Shown in pieces: positions 19,858 through 29,473 of a stretch of 56,398 nucleotides of DNA. Both the position numbers and the translations under genes were made by a program. The stretch lies in contig NZ_LKBW01000146.1 in NCBI RefSeq assembly GCF_002699855.1, positions 1 through 56,398 of the forward strand. The letters are read 5' to 3'. Under the pieces are notes generated by a model. That model worked only from the letters and a program-made list of their open reading frames with translations, was not told where the DNA came from and made no database searches. Within the stretch, counting starts at the first letter, position 1, and the number at the start of each line of letters is the position of its first letter. Origin of the DNA: Pseudomonas amygdali (GTDB lineage Bacteria > Pseudomonadota > Gammaproteobacteria > Pseudomonadales > Pseudomonadaceae).

Positions 19858-20161
19858 GAGAAGCCTGATTCCTTTTTCTGGTGAAACCTCGCAAACCCAT
19901 TCGGGGTATACGAAGCTCGCCGCTGCCAGCATGTGCAGGGCAGCGACTTACGACAAATCAACGAGTTATGCCATGAATCTACGAAGCGTGGGCGACTACA
20001 ATCAGTGTCCCCGATAACCTCCGGATACTACCACAATCGCCGAGGCGCTCACATCCTTTGCAGGCGCTGAAAACGAGCCACCGGCGTGCAAGACGCCTGA
20101 GAAACGCTTACAGGCCCGCCCAGCCGCATTGCACAGCGGCAACGGCTCGAGCCCGACCGCA
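19858..20161. other. intergenic region between gyrA and mtnA
   Basis: No gene in 304 bases. A possible gyrA minus 10 box TAGTAT lies on the minus strand at 20025-20030, with no good minus 35 partner. No clear mtnA terminator is visible. Confidence 0.45.
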
Positions 20162-21238
20162 TCAGTGAAGGTGTTTACGGCTCATCAATTGCGCCATCCG
20201 GGCTGTATCGGGACGCTCGACAATGCCCTTCTCGGTCACAATCGCATCGATCAGGTCTGCCGGTGTCACATCGAACACCGGATTGAAGGCCTCGACCTGT
20301 GCACCGACCCGCTGACCGCCCACTTCAAGCAGCTCACGGCCGTCGCGCTCTTCAATGATGATGTCGTCGCCGCTGGCCATCTCCATATCGATGGTCGAAC
20401 TCGGTGCCACCACCATGAAGCGCACCCCGTGGTGCATCGCGGCTACGGCAAGCTGATAGGTGCCGATCTTGTTCGCAACATCGCCATTGGCGGTGATGCG
20501 ATCAGCCCCGACGATGACCCAGGTAATACCCTTGGTACGCATCAGGTGCGCAGCGGCGGAGTCTGCATTCAGGGTGACCGGGATGCCTTCATTGGCCAGC
20601 TCCCAGGCGGTAAGCCGCGACCCCTGCAGCCAGGGCCGGGTTTCATCGGCATAGACCCGCTCGATCATGCCTTCCAGATGCGCTGCGCGGATCACGCCCA
20701 GCGCAGTCCCGAACCCACCGGTGGCCAGCGCTCCGGTATTGCAGTGGGTGAGCACCGTCTGCAAGTTGCCTTGATGCCTGCGGATCAGGTCGGCGCCCAG
20801 TTGCGCCATGGTCAGATTGGCCTCGCGATCACTCAAGTGAATCGCCACGGCTTCTGCCTCAAGGGCCACGAGCGGATCGTCACCGTCCTTCACACGCATC
20901 AGACGATCACGCATCCGGTTCAGCGCCCAGAACAGGTTCACGGCGGTCGGGCGTGAGTCGGCCAGCAACTGCATGTCTTCTTCCAGCGCCGGATACCAGT
21001 CTTCGCCTTCGGCAATGCGCGCACGTGCGCCCAGCACCGCACCGTAGGCGGCACTGATACCGATGGCCGGTGCCCCGCGCACGACCATCGTGCGAATCGC
21101 CTCGGCGACTCCCTCGGCGGTGGTATAGCGGTGCCAGACTTCCTCGAACGGCAGTACCCACTGGTCCAGCAGGTACAGAGCGTCGTCTCGCCAATCGATG
21201 GCCTTAACTTTCTCTGCAGCCAACAGTCGATCGCGCAT
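20162..21238 (-). CDS. mtnA: S-methyl-5-thioribose-1-phosphate isomerase
   Basis: A 358-residue cytosolic enzyme of the methionine salvage pathway, converting methylthioribose-1-phosphate to methylthioribulose-1-phosphate. Family motifs: [33 protein letters not shown] with the catalytic cysteine, and [18 protein letters not shown] with the catalytic aspartate. The ATG at 21238 has GGAG 6 bases upstream; the ATG at 21247 and the frame opening at 21259 are less well placed. It is divergent from mtaD, which acts earlier in the same pathway. Confidence 0.95.
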   Translation of the reverse strand: MRDRLLAAEKVKAIDWRDDALYLLDQWVLPFEEVWHRYTTAEGVAEAIRTMVVRGAPAIGISAAYGAVLGARARIAEGEDWYPALEEDMQLLADSRPTAVNLFWALNRMRDRLMRVKDGDDPLVALEAEAVAIHLSDREANLTMAQLGADLIRRHQGNLQTVLTHCNTGALATGGFGTALGVIRAAHLEGMIERVYADETRPWLQGSRLTAWELANEGIPVTLNADSAAAHLMRTKGITWVIVGADRITANGDVANKIGTYQLAVAAMHHGVRFMVVAPSSTIDMEMASGDDIIIEERDGRELLEVGGQRVGAQVEAFNPVFDVTPADLIDAIVTEKGIVERPDTARMAQLMSRKHLH

Positions 21239-21358
21239 CGCCAACTCCATCTTGAACATCCGAAACCCAGCATCAAAAGCCGCTGATTATAGCGAGCCGC
21301 CTGCGAAGACGCTCGGGTATACTTCGCCATCAACGTAATAAACGATGGAAACCTTCTC

Positions 21359-22690
21359 ATGCCGAACGCTACAGCACCGCTCGACCTTTTGCTCCTGCCC
21401 GCCTGGCTGGTGCCGGTCGAGCCCGCAGGCGTGGTGCTCAAGGACCACGGTATCGGCGTGCGCGACGGCTGTATCGTCTATATAGGGCCGCGGACCGAGG
21501 CATTGAGGCAAAACGCAGTGCAGGTGCAGGAGCTTCCCGGCATGCTGCTCAGCCCAGGCCTGATCAACGCCCACGGTCATGCAGCCATGACACTGTTTCG
21601 CGGGCTGGCCGATGACCTGCCACTGATGACCTGGCTGCAGGACCATATCTGGCCCGCCGAAGGCAAATGGGTCAACGAAGACTTCGTTCGCGATGGCACC
21701 GACCTGGCCATCGCCGAGCAGCTCAAGGGCGGCATCACCTGCTTCTCGGACATGCATTTCTACCCCAAGGTGGCTGCCGAGCGCGTCCACGCCAGCGGCA
21801 TGCGCGCGCAGATCACCGTTCCGGTACTGGATTTCCCGATTCCGGGGGCTCACACAACGGATGAAGCACTGCACAACGGTATCGAGCTATTCAACGACCT
21901 CGCCCATCATCCACGCATCAAGATCGCCTTTGGCCCGCATGCGCCCTACACCGTGGGCGACGAGAATCTGGAGAAGGTCCGGGTTATCGCCGATGAACTG
22001 GACGCCATGATTCAGATGCATGTCCATGAGACCGCATTCGAAGTCGAACAGGCTGTCGAACAGCGCCAGGAGCGCCCTCTCGCCCGCTTGAATCGGCTGG
22101 GCATGCTCGGCCCGCGCTTCCAGGCCGTGCACATGACACAGATCAACGACGACGATCTGGCCCTGCTGGTGGAAAGCAATACCAGCGTGATTCATTGCCC
22201 AGAATCCAATCTCAAGCTGGCCAGCGGTTTCTGCCCGGTCGAACGGCTGTGGCAGGCCGGAGTGAATGTTGCGGTGGGCACCGACGGTGCCGCCAGCAAC
22301 AATGACCTGGACCTGCTCGGCGAAACCCGCACCGCCGCCTTGCTGGCCAAGGCTGTTGCCGGTTCGGCCACAGCACTGGATGCACACCGTGCGCTGCGCA
22401 TGGCGACGCTGAATGGCGCTCGCGCCCTGGGTATTCAGGCAGAGACCGGCTCGCTGGAGATCGGCAAGGCGGCAGACATGGTCGCTTTCGACCTGTCGGG
22501 CCTGGCCCAGCAACCGATCTACGACCCGGTGTCGCAGCTTATATATGCCACTGGCCGCGATTGCGTAAGCCATGTCTGGGTGGCCGGCAAGCAATTGCTC
22601 GACGCTCGCCGGCTGACTCGCATGGATGAACCCGCACTGCGCGACACCGCGATTGCGTGGGGCCAGCGTATTTCCGGTAAAGCCGAATAA
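21359..22690 (+). CDS. mtaD: 5'-methylthioadenosine / S-adenosylhomocysteine deaminase
   Basis: A 443-residue metal-dependent amidohydrolase. Metal ligands are visible in NAHGHAAM (HxH), in MHVHET and in [13 protein letters not shown] (catalytic Asp); the VHMTQ histidine also fits. Members next to mtnA in pseudomonads deaminate methylthioadenosine to methylthioinosine, feeding a phosphorylase route to methylthioribose-1-phosphate, the MtnA substrate. It heads a co-directional series with ubiG, mupP and yciK, but a hairpin separates it from ubiG. Confidence 0.92.
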   Translation: MPNATAPLDLLLLPAWLVPVEPAGVVLKDHGIGVRDGCIVYIGPRTEALRQNAVQVQELPGMLLSPGLINAHGHAAMTLFRGLADDLPLMTWLQDHIWPAEGKWVNEDFVRDGTDLAIAEQLKGGITCFSDMHFYPKVAAERVHASGMRAQITVPVLDFPIPGAHTTDEALHNGIELFNDLAHHPRIKIAFGPHAPYTVGDENLEKVRVIADELDAMIQMHVHETAFEVEQAVEQRQERPLARLNRLGMLGPRFQAVHMTQINDDDLALLVESNTSVIHCPESNLKLASGFCPVERLWQAGVNVAVGTDGAASNNDLDLLGETRTAALLAKAVAGSATALDAHRALRMATLNGARALGIQAETGSLEIGKAADMVAFDLSGLAQQPIYDPVSQLIYATGRDCVSHVWVAGKQLLDARRLTRMDEPALRDTAIAWGQRISGKAE

Positions 22691-22713
22691 TTCGATTCGG
22701 ACCGAACACATGC

Positions 22714-22741
22714 CAGTCAGGCTTATCTATAAGCCTGACTG
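22714..22741 (+). terminator. hairpin after mtaD
   Basis: Perfect 13-base arms CAGTCAGGCTTAT / ATAAGCCTGACTG with a 2-base CT between them. No T-run follows, so it may protect or attenuate rather than fully terminate. It lies 35 bases before the ubiG start. Confidence 0.5.
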
Positions 22742-22775
22742 ATGAAAAAGAATTTTGAGTTCAAGAGGGACACCC

Positions 22776-23474
22776 ATGAGCAACGTCGACCGCGCAGAAA
22801 TCGCTAAATTCGAGGCCTTGGCCCATCGCTGGTGGGACCGCGAAAGCGAATTCAAGCCGCTGCATGACATCAATCCGCTGCGCGTCAACTGGATCGACGA
22901 GCGTGTCGGCCTGGCAGGCAAGAAAGTACTGGACGTCGGCTGCGGCGGCGGCATTCTCAGCGAGGCGATGGCCCTGCGCGGCGCAACGGTCACCGGCATC
23001 GACATGGGCGAAGCGCCGCTGGCCGTCGCACAACTGCATCAGCTTGAATCAGGCGTCAGCGTCGAGTATCGGCAGATCACCGCCGAGGACATGGCCGAAG
23101 AGATGCCCGAGCAGTTCGATGTGGTGACGTGCCTGGAAATGCTTGAGCACGTACCGGACCCATCGTCGGTGATCCGCGCCTGCTATCGCATGGTCAAGCC
23201 GGGCGGTCAGGTGTTTTTCTCGACCATCAACCGCAACCCGAAAGCTTATCTGTTCGCCGTGGTCGGTGCCGAATACATCCTCAACCTGCTGCCACGCGGG
23301 ACCCACGACTTCAAAAAATTCATCCGCCCTTCCGAACTGGGTGCCTGGAGCCGCGATGCAGGCTTGCAGGTCAAGGACATCATCGGTCTGACCTACAATC
23401 CGCTGACCAAGCATTACAAGCTGGCCTCCGACGTCGACGTCAACTACATGATCCAGACTCTGCGGGAGGCGTGA
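22776..23474 (+). CDS. ubiG: ubiquinone biosynthesis O-methyltransferase
   Basis: A 232-residue SAM-dependent methyltransferase that carries out both O-methylations of ubiquinone synthesis. The SAM-binding motif LDVGCGGG and the following [14 protein letters not shown] are clear, and [14 protein letters not shown] near the N-terminus is typical of UbiG. Start at 22776 is preceded by AGAGGGA. It is followed after 3 bases by mupP, as in P. aeruginosa. Confidence 0.97.
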   Translation: MSNVDRAEIAKFEALAHRWWDRESEFKPLHDINPLRVNWIDERVGLAGKKVLDVGCGGGILSEAMALRGATVTGIDMGEAPLAVAQLHQLESGVSVEYRQITAEDMAEEMPEQFDVVTCLEMLEHVPDPSSVIRACYRMVKPGGQVFFSTINRNPKAYLFAVVGAEYILNLLPRGTHDFKKFIRPSELGAWSRDAGLQVKDIIGLTYNPLTKHYKLASDVDVNYMIQTLREA

Positions 23475-23477
23475 GAC

Positions 23478-24149
23478 ATGCGTTTGAGAGCGGTTTTATT
23501 CGACATGGACGGCACCCTGCTCGACACCGCACCGGACTTCATCGCCATTGCTCAGGCGATGCTGGCCGACTGCGGCCTTCCCCCCGTACCGGACAAACTG
23601 ATCCGCGATGAAGTTTCAGGTGGCGCCAGGGCCATGGTGGCAGCGACCTTCGCGATGTCGCCGCAAGCGCCGCAATTCGAAGCATTGCGCCTCGAGTTCC
23701 TGGAGCGCTATCAGCGTGACTGCGCCATCCACAGCAGACTGTTCGATGGCATGGGCGAGTTGCTGGTCGACATCGAGAAGGCCGGCCTGATCTGGGGCGT
23801 GGTGACAAACAAGCCGGTGCGCTTCGCTCAGCCGATAATGGAACAGCTCGGCCTGGCCGAACGCTCCGCCGTACTGATCTGCCCGGACCACGTCACGCAC
23901 AGCAAGCCACACCCCGAGCCGATGATTCTGGCCTGCAAGATGCTCGACCTCGACCCGGCCAGCGTCCTGTTCGTAGGCGACGATCTGCGCGACATTGAGT
24001 CCGGCCGCGACGCAGGCACCAAGACTGCTGCCGTGCGCTACGGCTACATCCACCCCGACGACAATCCTGACCACTGGGGTGCCGACGTGGTGGTCGATCA
24101 TCCGCTGGAACTGCGCAAGGTGCTGGATAACGCACTGTGCAGCTGCTGA
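23478..24149 (+). CDS. mupP: N-acetylmuramic acid 6-phosphate phosphatase MupP
   Basis: A 223-residue HAD-family phosphatase with motif [11 protein letters not shown] (nucleophile and acid Asp), the TNKP motif and C-terminal [10 protein letters not shown]. It looks like a phosphoglycolate phosphatase and was annotated as such in the past, but the gene between ubiG and yciK in pseudomonads was shown to be MupP, which dephosphorylates MurNAc-6-phosphate in the AmgK/MurU peptidoglycan recycling route. The Shine-Dalgarno sequence GGGAGG lies in the end of ubiG. Confidence 0.9.
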   Translation: MRLRAVLFDMDGTLLDTAPDFIAIAQAMLADCGLPPVPDKLIRDEVSGGARAMVAATFAMSPQAPQFEALRLEFLERYQRDCAIHSRLFDGMGELLVDIEKAGLIWGVVTNKPVRFAQPIMEQLGLAERSAVLICPDHVTHSKPHPEPMILACKMLDLDPASVLFVGDDLRDIESGRDAGTKTAAVRYGYIHPDDNPDHWGADVVVDHPLELRKVLDNALCSC

Positions 24150-24161
24150 ACGAGGTTTTAC

Positions 24162-24902
24162 ATGTTTGACTACTCCGCGCACCCGGAACTGCTCAAGGGC
24201 CGGATCATTCTGGTCACCGGTGCCGCTCGCGGCATCGGTGCTGCAGCCGCAAAAACCTACGCAGCGCATGGCGCGACTGTTCTGCTGCTGGGCAGAACTG
24301 AAGCCAGCCTGGCTCAGGTCCATGACGAGATACAGGCAGCAGGTCATCTGCTGCCGTTGGTCATACCCTTCAACCTGGAAAGCACCGACCCCGCGCAGTA
24401 TCACGACCTGGCGACCATGATCGAGCGCAAAGTCGGCCGTCTTGACGGGCTGCTGCACAACGCCTCGATCATCGGACCGCGCACTTCAGTGGAACACCTG
24501 CCAGGCGAAGACTTCATGCAGGTCATGCACGTCAACGTCAATGCCACCTTCATGCTCACCCAGGCATTGCTGCCACTGCTTCGGCGCTCGACCGATGCAT
24601 CGGTGGCCTTCACTTCCAGCAGCGTTGGTCGCAAAGGCCGCGCGCAATGGGGCGCGTACCGGGTATCGAAATTTGCTACCGAAGGCCTGATGCAAACTCT
24701 CGCCGACGAGCTTGAAGGCGTCACCAGTGTGCGGGCCAACAGCATCAACCCGGGCGCTACCCGCACCGGTATGCGTGCGCAGGCCTACCCTGACGAAAAC
24801 CCGCAGAACAATCCCGCGCCCGAAGACATCATGCCGGTCTACCTGTACTTGATGGGACCGGACAGTAAGAGCATAAACGGGCAGGCGCTGAATGCTCAGT
24901 GA
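24162..24902 (+). CDS. YciK family short-chain dehydrogenase/reductase
   Basis: A 246-residue classical SDR. The cofactor motif is TGAARGIGAAA, the NNAS-equivalent is LLHNASIIG, and the catalytic Ser-Tyr-Lys are in FTSSSVGRKG and AYRVSKFA. It matches the YciK family, which is widely conserved downstream of ubiG/mupP in pseudomonads. Substrate is unknown. GAGG precedes the ATG. A strong terminator follows. Confidence 0.9.
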   Translation: MFDYSAHPELLKGRIILVTGAARGIGAAAAKTYAAHGATVLLLGRTEASLAQVHDEIQAAGHLLPLVIPFNLESTDPAQYHDLATMIERKVGRLDGLLHNASIIGPRTSVEHLPGEDFMQVMHVNVNATFMLTQALLPLLRRSTDASVAFTSSSVGRKGRAQWGAYRVSKFATEGLMQTLADELEGVTSVRANSINPGATRTGMRAQAYPDENPQNNPAPEDIMPVYLYLMGPDSKSINGQALNAQ

Positions 24903-24920
24903 GCAAAAATAACCAGACAT

Positions 24921-24955
24921 TGCCGTGACGGAAAACTGTCACGGCAGGCGTTTTT
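24921..24955 (+). terminator. intrinsic terminator after yciK
   Basis: Stem TGCCGTGAC / GTCACGGCA with an 8-base loop, followed after 4 bases by TTTTT. It ends the ubiG-mupP-yciK unit. Confidence 0.88.
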
Positions 24956-25116
24956 AGCGGCATTTTAAGTCAAGGAATTGCCGACTCGCCCTCACTGTCA
25001 GAGAGATGGCGTCAGCTAAACCACTGATTTTAATAAGTCCGGGCAAAAATGAACCGAATGGCACGACATCCCCTCTAACCCAGCCAAGCCAGCAATATGT
25101 GCTGAGGAGCGAAGAG

Positions 25117-26043
25117 ATGAATTTTCCTACCCAGACCCATGCAATCGATTTCGATACGGCTGAACTGCAACGCCTGGGTTTTCGAAATCGACCCGACGCC
25201 ATACTTCCACCCCCGTCACTGCCCGAGCTGGTTTATCAGCTTGGGCGACAATTGCAGACCAGCCTGGAAGCCGAGCGGATACTGACCCTGTTTTTTCAGG
25301 GTGTGCAACGGTTCCTGCCATTGAGTGGTCTGGCCTATCGACATATCGAAAGCGACCTGAATCTGCGTCTGGGCGAGATGTCATCCGACAGCGCCACCTT
25401 TCACCTGCGTCACGAGGGCAAGTGCATCGGTGAGCTGGAGTTTCAAGGCGCCAAGCCATTTGATACCCGGCAGCTGAGCGACCTTGAATCGCTGCTGGTC
25501 TGTCTGGTGTACCCGCTGCTGAACGCCCTGCTGTATCGCATTGCGACACAGACGGCGTTGCGCGACCCTTTGACCAGTACCGGTAACCGTATCGCAATGG
25601 ATCAGGGCCTGGCTCGCGAGATAGAGATATCGCGTCGTCACAAGCAACCGCTTTCATTGCTGATGCTGGATATCGATCATTTCAAGAAAGTGAACGATGA
25701 GTACGGCCATCATACTGGCGATGATGTACTGAAAACCGTTGCGCAAAGCCTGAAAGCGCAACTGCGCAATATCGATCGTGTGTTCCGCTATGGCGGTGAA
25801 GAGTTCGTGGTGATTCTTTCCAACACCGGAGCCAGTTCGGCTGAACTGATCGGCGAACGCCTGCGTCAGGCCGTGCGGAACCTCGAGTTTCGCGAGCTTG
25901 ACCCAGCCCTGACCATGACAGTCAGCCTGGGATGCTCAACACTACTGCCGGCAGAAACCGCCGACAGCCTGCTGCGCAGGGCCGACAACGCCCTGTATGT
26001 TGCTAAACGCGTAGGTCGCAACCGTCTTGCCATGGCCAGCTAG
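25117..26043 (+). CDS. diguanylate cyclase (GGDEF domain)
   Basis: A 308-residue cytoplasmic protein. Residues 1-145 are a GAF-like or unclassified sensory region; residues about 146-305 are the GGDEF domain. The active site is GGEEF (226-230), and an inhibitory RxxD site, RNID, stands five residues before it (217-220), so product inhibition by c-di-GMP is expected. LDIDHFKKVNDEYGHHTGD provides the metal-binding Asp. Start at 25117 follows GAGGAG. No membrane segments. It converges on undA. Confidence 0.92.
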   Translation: MNFPTQTHAIDFDTAELQRLGFRNRPDAILPPPSLPELVYQLGRQLQTSLEAERILTLFFQGVQRFLPLSGLAYRHIESDLNLRLGEMSSDSATFHLRHEGKCIGELEFQGAKPFDTRQLSDLESLLVCLVYPLLNALLYRIATQTALRDPLTSTGNRIAMDQGLAREIEISRRHKQPLSLLMLDIDHFKKVNDEYGHHTGDDVLKTVAQSLKAQLRNIDRVFRYGGEEFVVILSNTGASSAELIGERLRQAVRNLEFRELDPALTMTVSLGCSTLLPAETADSLLRRADNALYVAKRVGRNRLAMAS

Positions 26044-26072
26044 CACTCTTTCCTGCCTTTCTCGCCCAGCCT

Positions 26073-26858
26073 CTAAACTTCCAGCGCGGCAACACGCCCA
26101 CGCGCAGGCTTGACCTTGTCCAGCTGCATGCAGCGCTCCAGGAACAAATGCATGTAATCGTAACTCTTGGTAACGGCCTGACGCAGCTCAGCTTGCAGCT
26201 GCAGGCTCGGCTTGTTACCCACCAACGTGCAAATGATCTCGAGCGCCTCCCAAGGGTGCGCGTCGTCGTACTGTGCATGCATCTTGAGCCATTTCATGGC
26301 TTTCTTGCGGGTTTCTTCAGGGAATGCTTCGGCGTACGCACCATTGGAACAGACCACTGCCGACCACTCGCCCGTCGCTCCTTCAATGGCATAGTTGGTG
26401 GCCGCCATCGCAACAGCCAGTGAGTCCGAAGAGCTGGTCTGCCAGCACCAGTGGCTCAGTGCGTGCAGCTCAGGCGCAACCCGTTGATCGTGGAGGTCTT
26501 CAAGCGTCACATAGTGCGCTGCACACCAGTTCACCCAGTAGTCGGCATGATTGAGTTCGACGCGAATATTGCGCATCAGCCAGCGGCGCGCCATGTCTTC
26601 GCCAGGATGACGACCAAAGCGGGTCTTGGTGAGGTTCTTGGCCATGTACACCGCGAACTGCTCGACAACCGGCCAACCGCCGATCAGGTAATGGCGCATG
26701 ATCTGCGGACTCAGCTTCGCGTCACGCATCTGCTGGTACAACTCGTGCTCGACCACCCGTGCCTTTGCAGCGCTGCAATCCTTGATCAACTGCTGCGCCC
26801 AGGCCGGATAACTGCTGGCTTCCATGAGCGGACCGGTTCTCTCGAAAGTGTCGATCAC
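26073..26858 (-). CDS. undA: UndA, fatty acid decarboxylase forming 1-undecene
   Basis: A 261-residue enzyme of the haem-oxygenase-like diiron/non-haem iron fold. UndA of P. fluorescens oxidatively decarboxylates dodecanoic acid to the volatile 1-undecene. With the GTG at 26858 as residue 1, the known UndA ligands fall exactly in place: Glu101 and His104 (VELNH), Glu159 (AIEGA) and His194 (MHAQYDDAH, which also supplies Asp198 and His201). The length also equals that of UndA. The start is fixed by AGGAG 7 bases before the GTG; an in-frame ATG 15 bases upstream overlaps that ribosome site. It is often mis-annotated as a TenA family regulator. It stands alone between two c-di-GMP genes; no regulatory site was recognised. 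Confidence 0.9.
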   Translation of the reverse strand: MIDTFERTGPLMEASSYPAWAQQLIKDCSAAKARVVEHELYQQMRDAKLSPQIMRHYLIGGWPVVEQFAVYMAKNLTKTRFGRHPGEDMARRWLMRNIRVELNHADYWVNWCAAHYVTLEDLHDQRVAPELHALSHWCWQTSSSDSLAVAMAATNYAIEGATGEWSAVVCSNGAYAEAFPEETRKKAMKWLKMHAQYDDAHPWEALEIICTLVGNKPSLQLQAELRQAVTKSYDYMHLFLERCMQLDKVKPARGRVAALEV

Positions 26859-26865
26859 TGGGTAT

Positions 26866-26870
26866 CTCCT
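26866..26870 (-). promoter_or_regulatory. Shine-Dalgarno site that fixes the undA GTG start
   Basis: AGGAG on the minus strand, 7 bases before the GTG at 26858. It lies directly behind an upstream in-frame ATG (26873), so that ATG cannot use it. Confidence 0.75.
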
Positions 26871-26887
26871 CATAGGGTTTCAACTGA

Positions 26888-29350
26888 TTAACGTAGCGTT
26901 CCTGGCGCGCCGAACATCAGGGGGTCAGGCCGTACGGGCTGAATGTACAGACTATCGCAAGTGAACAATTCAGGGCGTGATATCAGATACCCTTGTGCAA
27001 AATCCACGCCCATTTCCTGCAACGCAAACTCTATCTGCGGCGTTTCTACGTACTCGGCAATGGTGCGTTTGCCCATCACATGACCAATATTGTTGATGAC
27101 CTCGACCATAGCCTTGTTGATCGGATTGTCGAGCATGTCCTTTACAAAACTGCCATCGATTTTCAGAAAATCCACAGGCAAGTGTTTGAGATAGGCAAAG
27201 GACGACATGCCCGAACAGAAATCATCAAGGGAAAACTGACAGCCCAGCCCCTTCAACTCGTTGATAAAGCGAATCGCGCTGTCCAGGTCTGCAATGGCAC
27301 TGGTTTCAGTGATCTCGAAACAGATCATTACGGGCGATACGGCAAATGCCTTGAACTGCTGTTTCAGGTATTCGAGGAACGTATCATCGCCGATACTTGA
27401 ACCTGACAAATTTATAGCACATAGCGCCTGCGGTGCCTGATGCCGATCATCACTCTGGCATTGGGCGATCACTTTGAAGACATTGTGCACCACCCAACGA
27501 TCCAGCGTCGTCATAAGACCGTAGCGCTCCGCAGCCGGGATAAAGTTGTCCGGAACCACCATTCGTCGGGACTCATCACGCAGGCGCAGGAGGATTTCTA
27601 TGTGCCGTACCTCACCGCCTTCACCTTTGATCGAAGCGATTTCCTGCGCATAAAGGCAAAAGCGATTTTCATCCATTGCCATGTGCAGACGTTGTATCCA
27701 GGCCATCTCGCCGAACCGCATCGACAGGGTCAGGTCGTCAACACTGTAGACCTGAACCCGGTTGCGGCCTCTCTCCTTGGCCATATAACAGGCCATGTCG
27801 GCAGCAGACAACGACCCTTCAAGCGTGGCGGGTGTATCGTCGAGCTGCACCAGACCGATACTTACGGTAGTCATGAATGGCCGACCTTTCCACATGAAAT
27901 GCAGGGTCTGCACGATCTCGCGCAACCCCTCGGCTATATCGAGGGCCGTGTCGGCAGGGCAATCGACCAGCAACACGCCGAACTCGTCACCTCCCAACCG
28001 GGCCAGTGTGTCACCGTCGCGCAAGCCCTGCGGCAATGCCCGGCAAAGCTGGCGCAGCAGCTCATCGCCCGCCGCATGACCACCGGTGTCATTGACCAGT
28101 TTGAACTGATCCAGATCAAGAAACATCAGACAGTGGCTGCTCGCCTGATCGTCAATACCATCCAGTACCCGCTGCAGGCGATGCTCGAATTCACTGCGAT
28201 TGACCAGCCCGGTCAGCGGATCATGGGCGGCCTGCCATGACAGATCGGCGATGTACTGACGCTCCTGTGTCATGTCATGCAGCACCAGCACCGCCCCGCT
28301 GACCACGCCCTCGTTGTAGATCGGCGTACCGACCAGTGCTACCGAGACCGTACTGCCATCCAGCCGCTGGATAAGCTTGCTGTTGGCGCTGCCGCCCTTG
28401 AGCTTGCCGGTGACGATCTGCTCGACCAGCGTCGAGGTGTCCTTCTGATCGTTTTCATCCAGCAGATTGAACAGCGCTGTCAGCGGAAGCCCGCTGGCCT
28501 GGGTGCTTTTCCAGTGCGTCAGGCCCTCGGCTGCGGGGTTCATGTAGACAATGGCCCCGGCCACGTCGATGGTGATCACTCCGTCGCCGATGGACTCCAG
28601 GGTAATCTGGGCGCGCTCTTTCTCAAGTTGCAGGGCATCAGCAAACACGCGCCGCTGGACAATCAGACGACGCACACGCAGCAGCGCCAGAAGAATCAGT
28701 AAAACGGCAGTGACCCGATTGACCGCAATCAGCAGGTTGAGGATGAACCGGGACCCCTCGCCCAGCGCATCACTGAACGCCCGCGCTGCGGGTGTTACCC
28801 CTTCATTGATGACATTGATCTGCACTCGCCACTGATTGACCTCGGCGGCAGTCACCTCACCCTCACCGACCCGGTCGTGAATATTCCGCGCAAGTTCATT
28901 GAGCTGCATGAGGTAGCCATCACCCACCTCCCAAAAGTGAATGGCCTGCTTCATGAAGCTGAAGTTATGGAAGTTCAGGTACATCCAGATGATGCCGTTC
29001 GCGTCATCGGGGTGATTGCCGCCCTGGATGATCCCGGCCCTGGCATCCGCCATGGACGGAATAGGCTGATCGAGCGCCTTGCGCAAGGCGTGGCCGCCCT
29101 GAGGGACGGAAAAGGCGTTTTGATACTTCAGATAGTCACGCTCATCATGCGTGATGGCGTATAGGCTCAGGTAATGGATGGCGTCTTTCTGGCCCTTGGA
29201 CCAGAGACTCTCGCCCGCCAAATAGCTGCGCACCGCAGACATGGTGTAGAGACTGACACACCCCAGCAACGCCTGAAACAGCGCGACGGCAATGAATGGC
29301 CATACGATGCCCAACAGACGGGGCTTGGAGAAGGTCCATGGTTGATTCAT
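26888..29350 (-). CDS. rbdA: RbdA-like membrane GGDEF-EAL c-di-GMP regulator
   Basis: An 820-residue protein with two membrane segments (about 13-38 and 203-225) around a periplasmic region of some 165 residues, then a PAS domain (about 245-360), GGDEF (about 375-530) and EAL (about 550-800). GGDEF is intact at 453-457, with an RxxD site RDGD at 444-447. The EAL signature reads EIL at 585-587, but FEITET, LDDF, LKIDG and AEYVET motifs keep the acidic and lysine residues expected of an active phosphodiesterase. Architecture and neighbours (ABC exporter, trhO, bolA, fumC) match RbdA of P. aeruginosa, a biofilm-dispersal phosphodiesterase. The ATG at 29350 has AGGTG 6 bases upstream. Confidence 0.87.
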   Translation of the reverse strand: MNQPWTFSKPRLLGIVWPFIAVALFQALLGCVSLYTMSAVRSYLAGESLWSKGQKDAIHYLSLYAITHDERDYLKYQNAFSVPQGGHALRKALDQPIPSMADARAGIIQGGNHPDDANGIIWMYLNFHNFSFMKQAIHFWEVGDGYLMQLNELARNIHDRVGEGEVTAAEVNQWRVQINVINEGVTPAARAFSDALGEGSRFILNLLIAVNRVTAVLLILLALLRVRRLIVQRRVFADALQLEKERAQITLESIGDGVITIDVAGAIVYMNPAAEGLTHWKSTQASGLPLTALFNLLDENDQKDTSTLVEQIVTGKLKGGSANSKLIQRLDGSTVSVALVGTPIYNEGVVSGAVLVLHDMTQERQYIADLSWQAAHDPLTGLVNRSEFEHRLQRVLDGIDDQASSHCLMFLDLDQFKLVNDTGGHAAGDELLRQLCRALPQGLRDGDTLARLGGDEFGVLLVDCPADTALDIAEGLREIVQTLHFMWKGRPFMTTVSIGLVQLDDTPATLEGSLSAADMACYMAKERGRNRVQVYSVDDLTLSMRFGEMAWIQRLHMAMDENRFCLYAQEIASIKGEGGEVRHIEILLRLRDESRRMVVPDNFIPAAERYGLMTTLDRWVVHNVFKVIAQCQSDDRHQAPQALCAINLSGSSIGDDTFLEYLKQQFKAFAVSPVMICFEITETSAIADLDSAIRFINELKGLGCQFSLDDFCSGMSSFAYLKHLPVDFLKIDGSFVKDMLDNPINKAMVEVINNIGHVMGKRTIAEYVETPQIEFALQEMGVDFAQGYLISRPELFTCDSLYIQPVRPDPLMFGAPGTLR

Positions 29351-29414
29351 GGGTTTCACCTCACCACATGCCTGAATAAACGTCTAGCGCAGAGACTAGG
29401 CTAAATTCGTAAAT

Positions 29415-29439
29415 GATGGCGGGTGATTCTCCCGCCATC
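29415..29439 (-). terminator. hairpin between ABC exporter and rbdA
   Basis: Nine-base arms GATGGCGGG / CCCGCCATC with a 7-base loop, 35 bases past the ABC gene stop. The following T-run on the minus strand is weak. Confidence 0.5.
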
Positions 29440-29473
29440 GAGCCAAGCTGTGCGCTGATCGAGGCATCGCACA

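Noticed and set aside
16993..19884. Long plus-strand frames opposite gyrA
   Set aside because: No domains or start signals; gyrA is certain.
26073..26873. TenA-type thiaminase or transcription regulator
   Set aside because: The Glu/His ligand set and its numbering match UndA; no thiamine genes are near.
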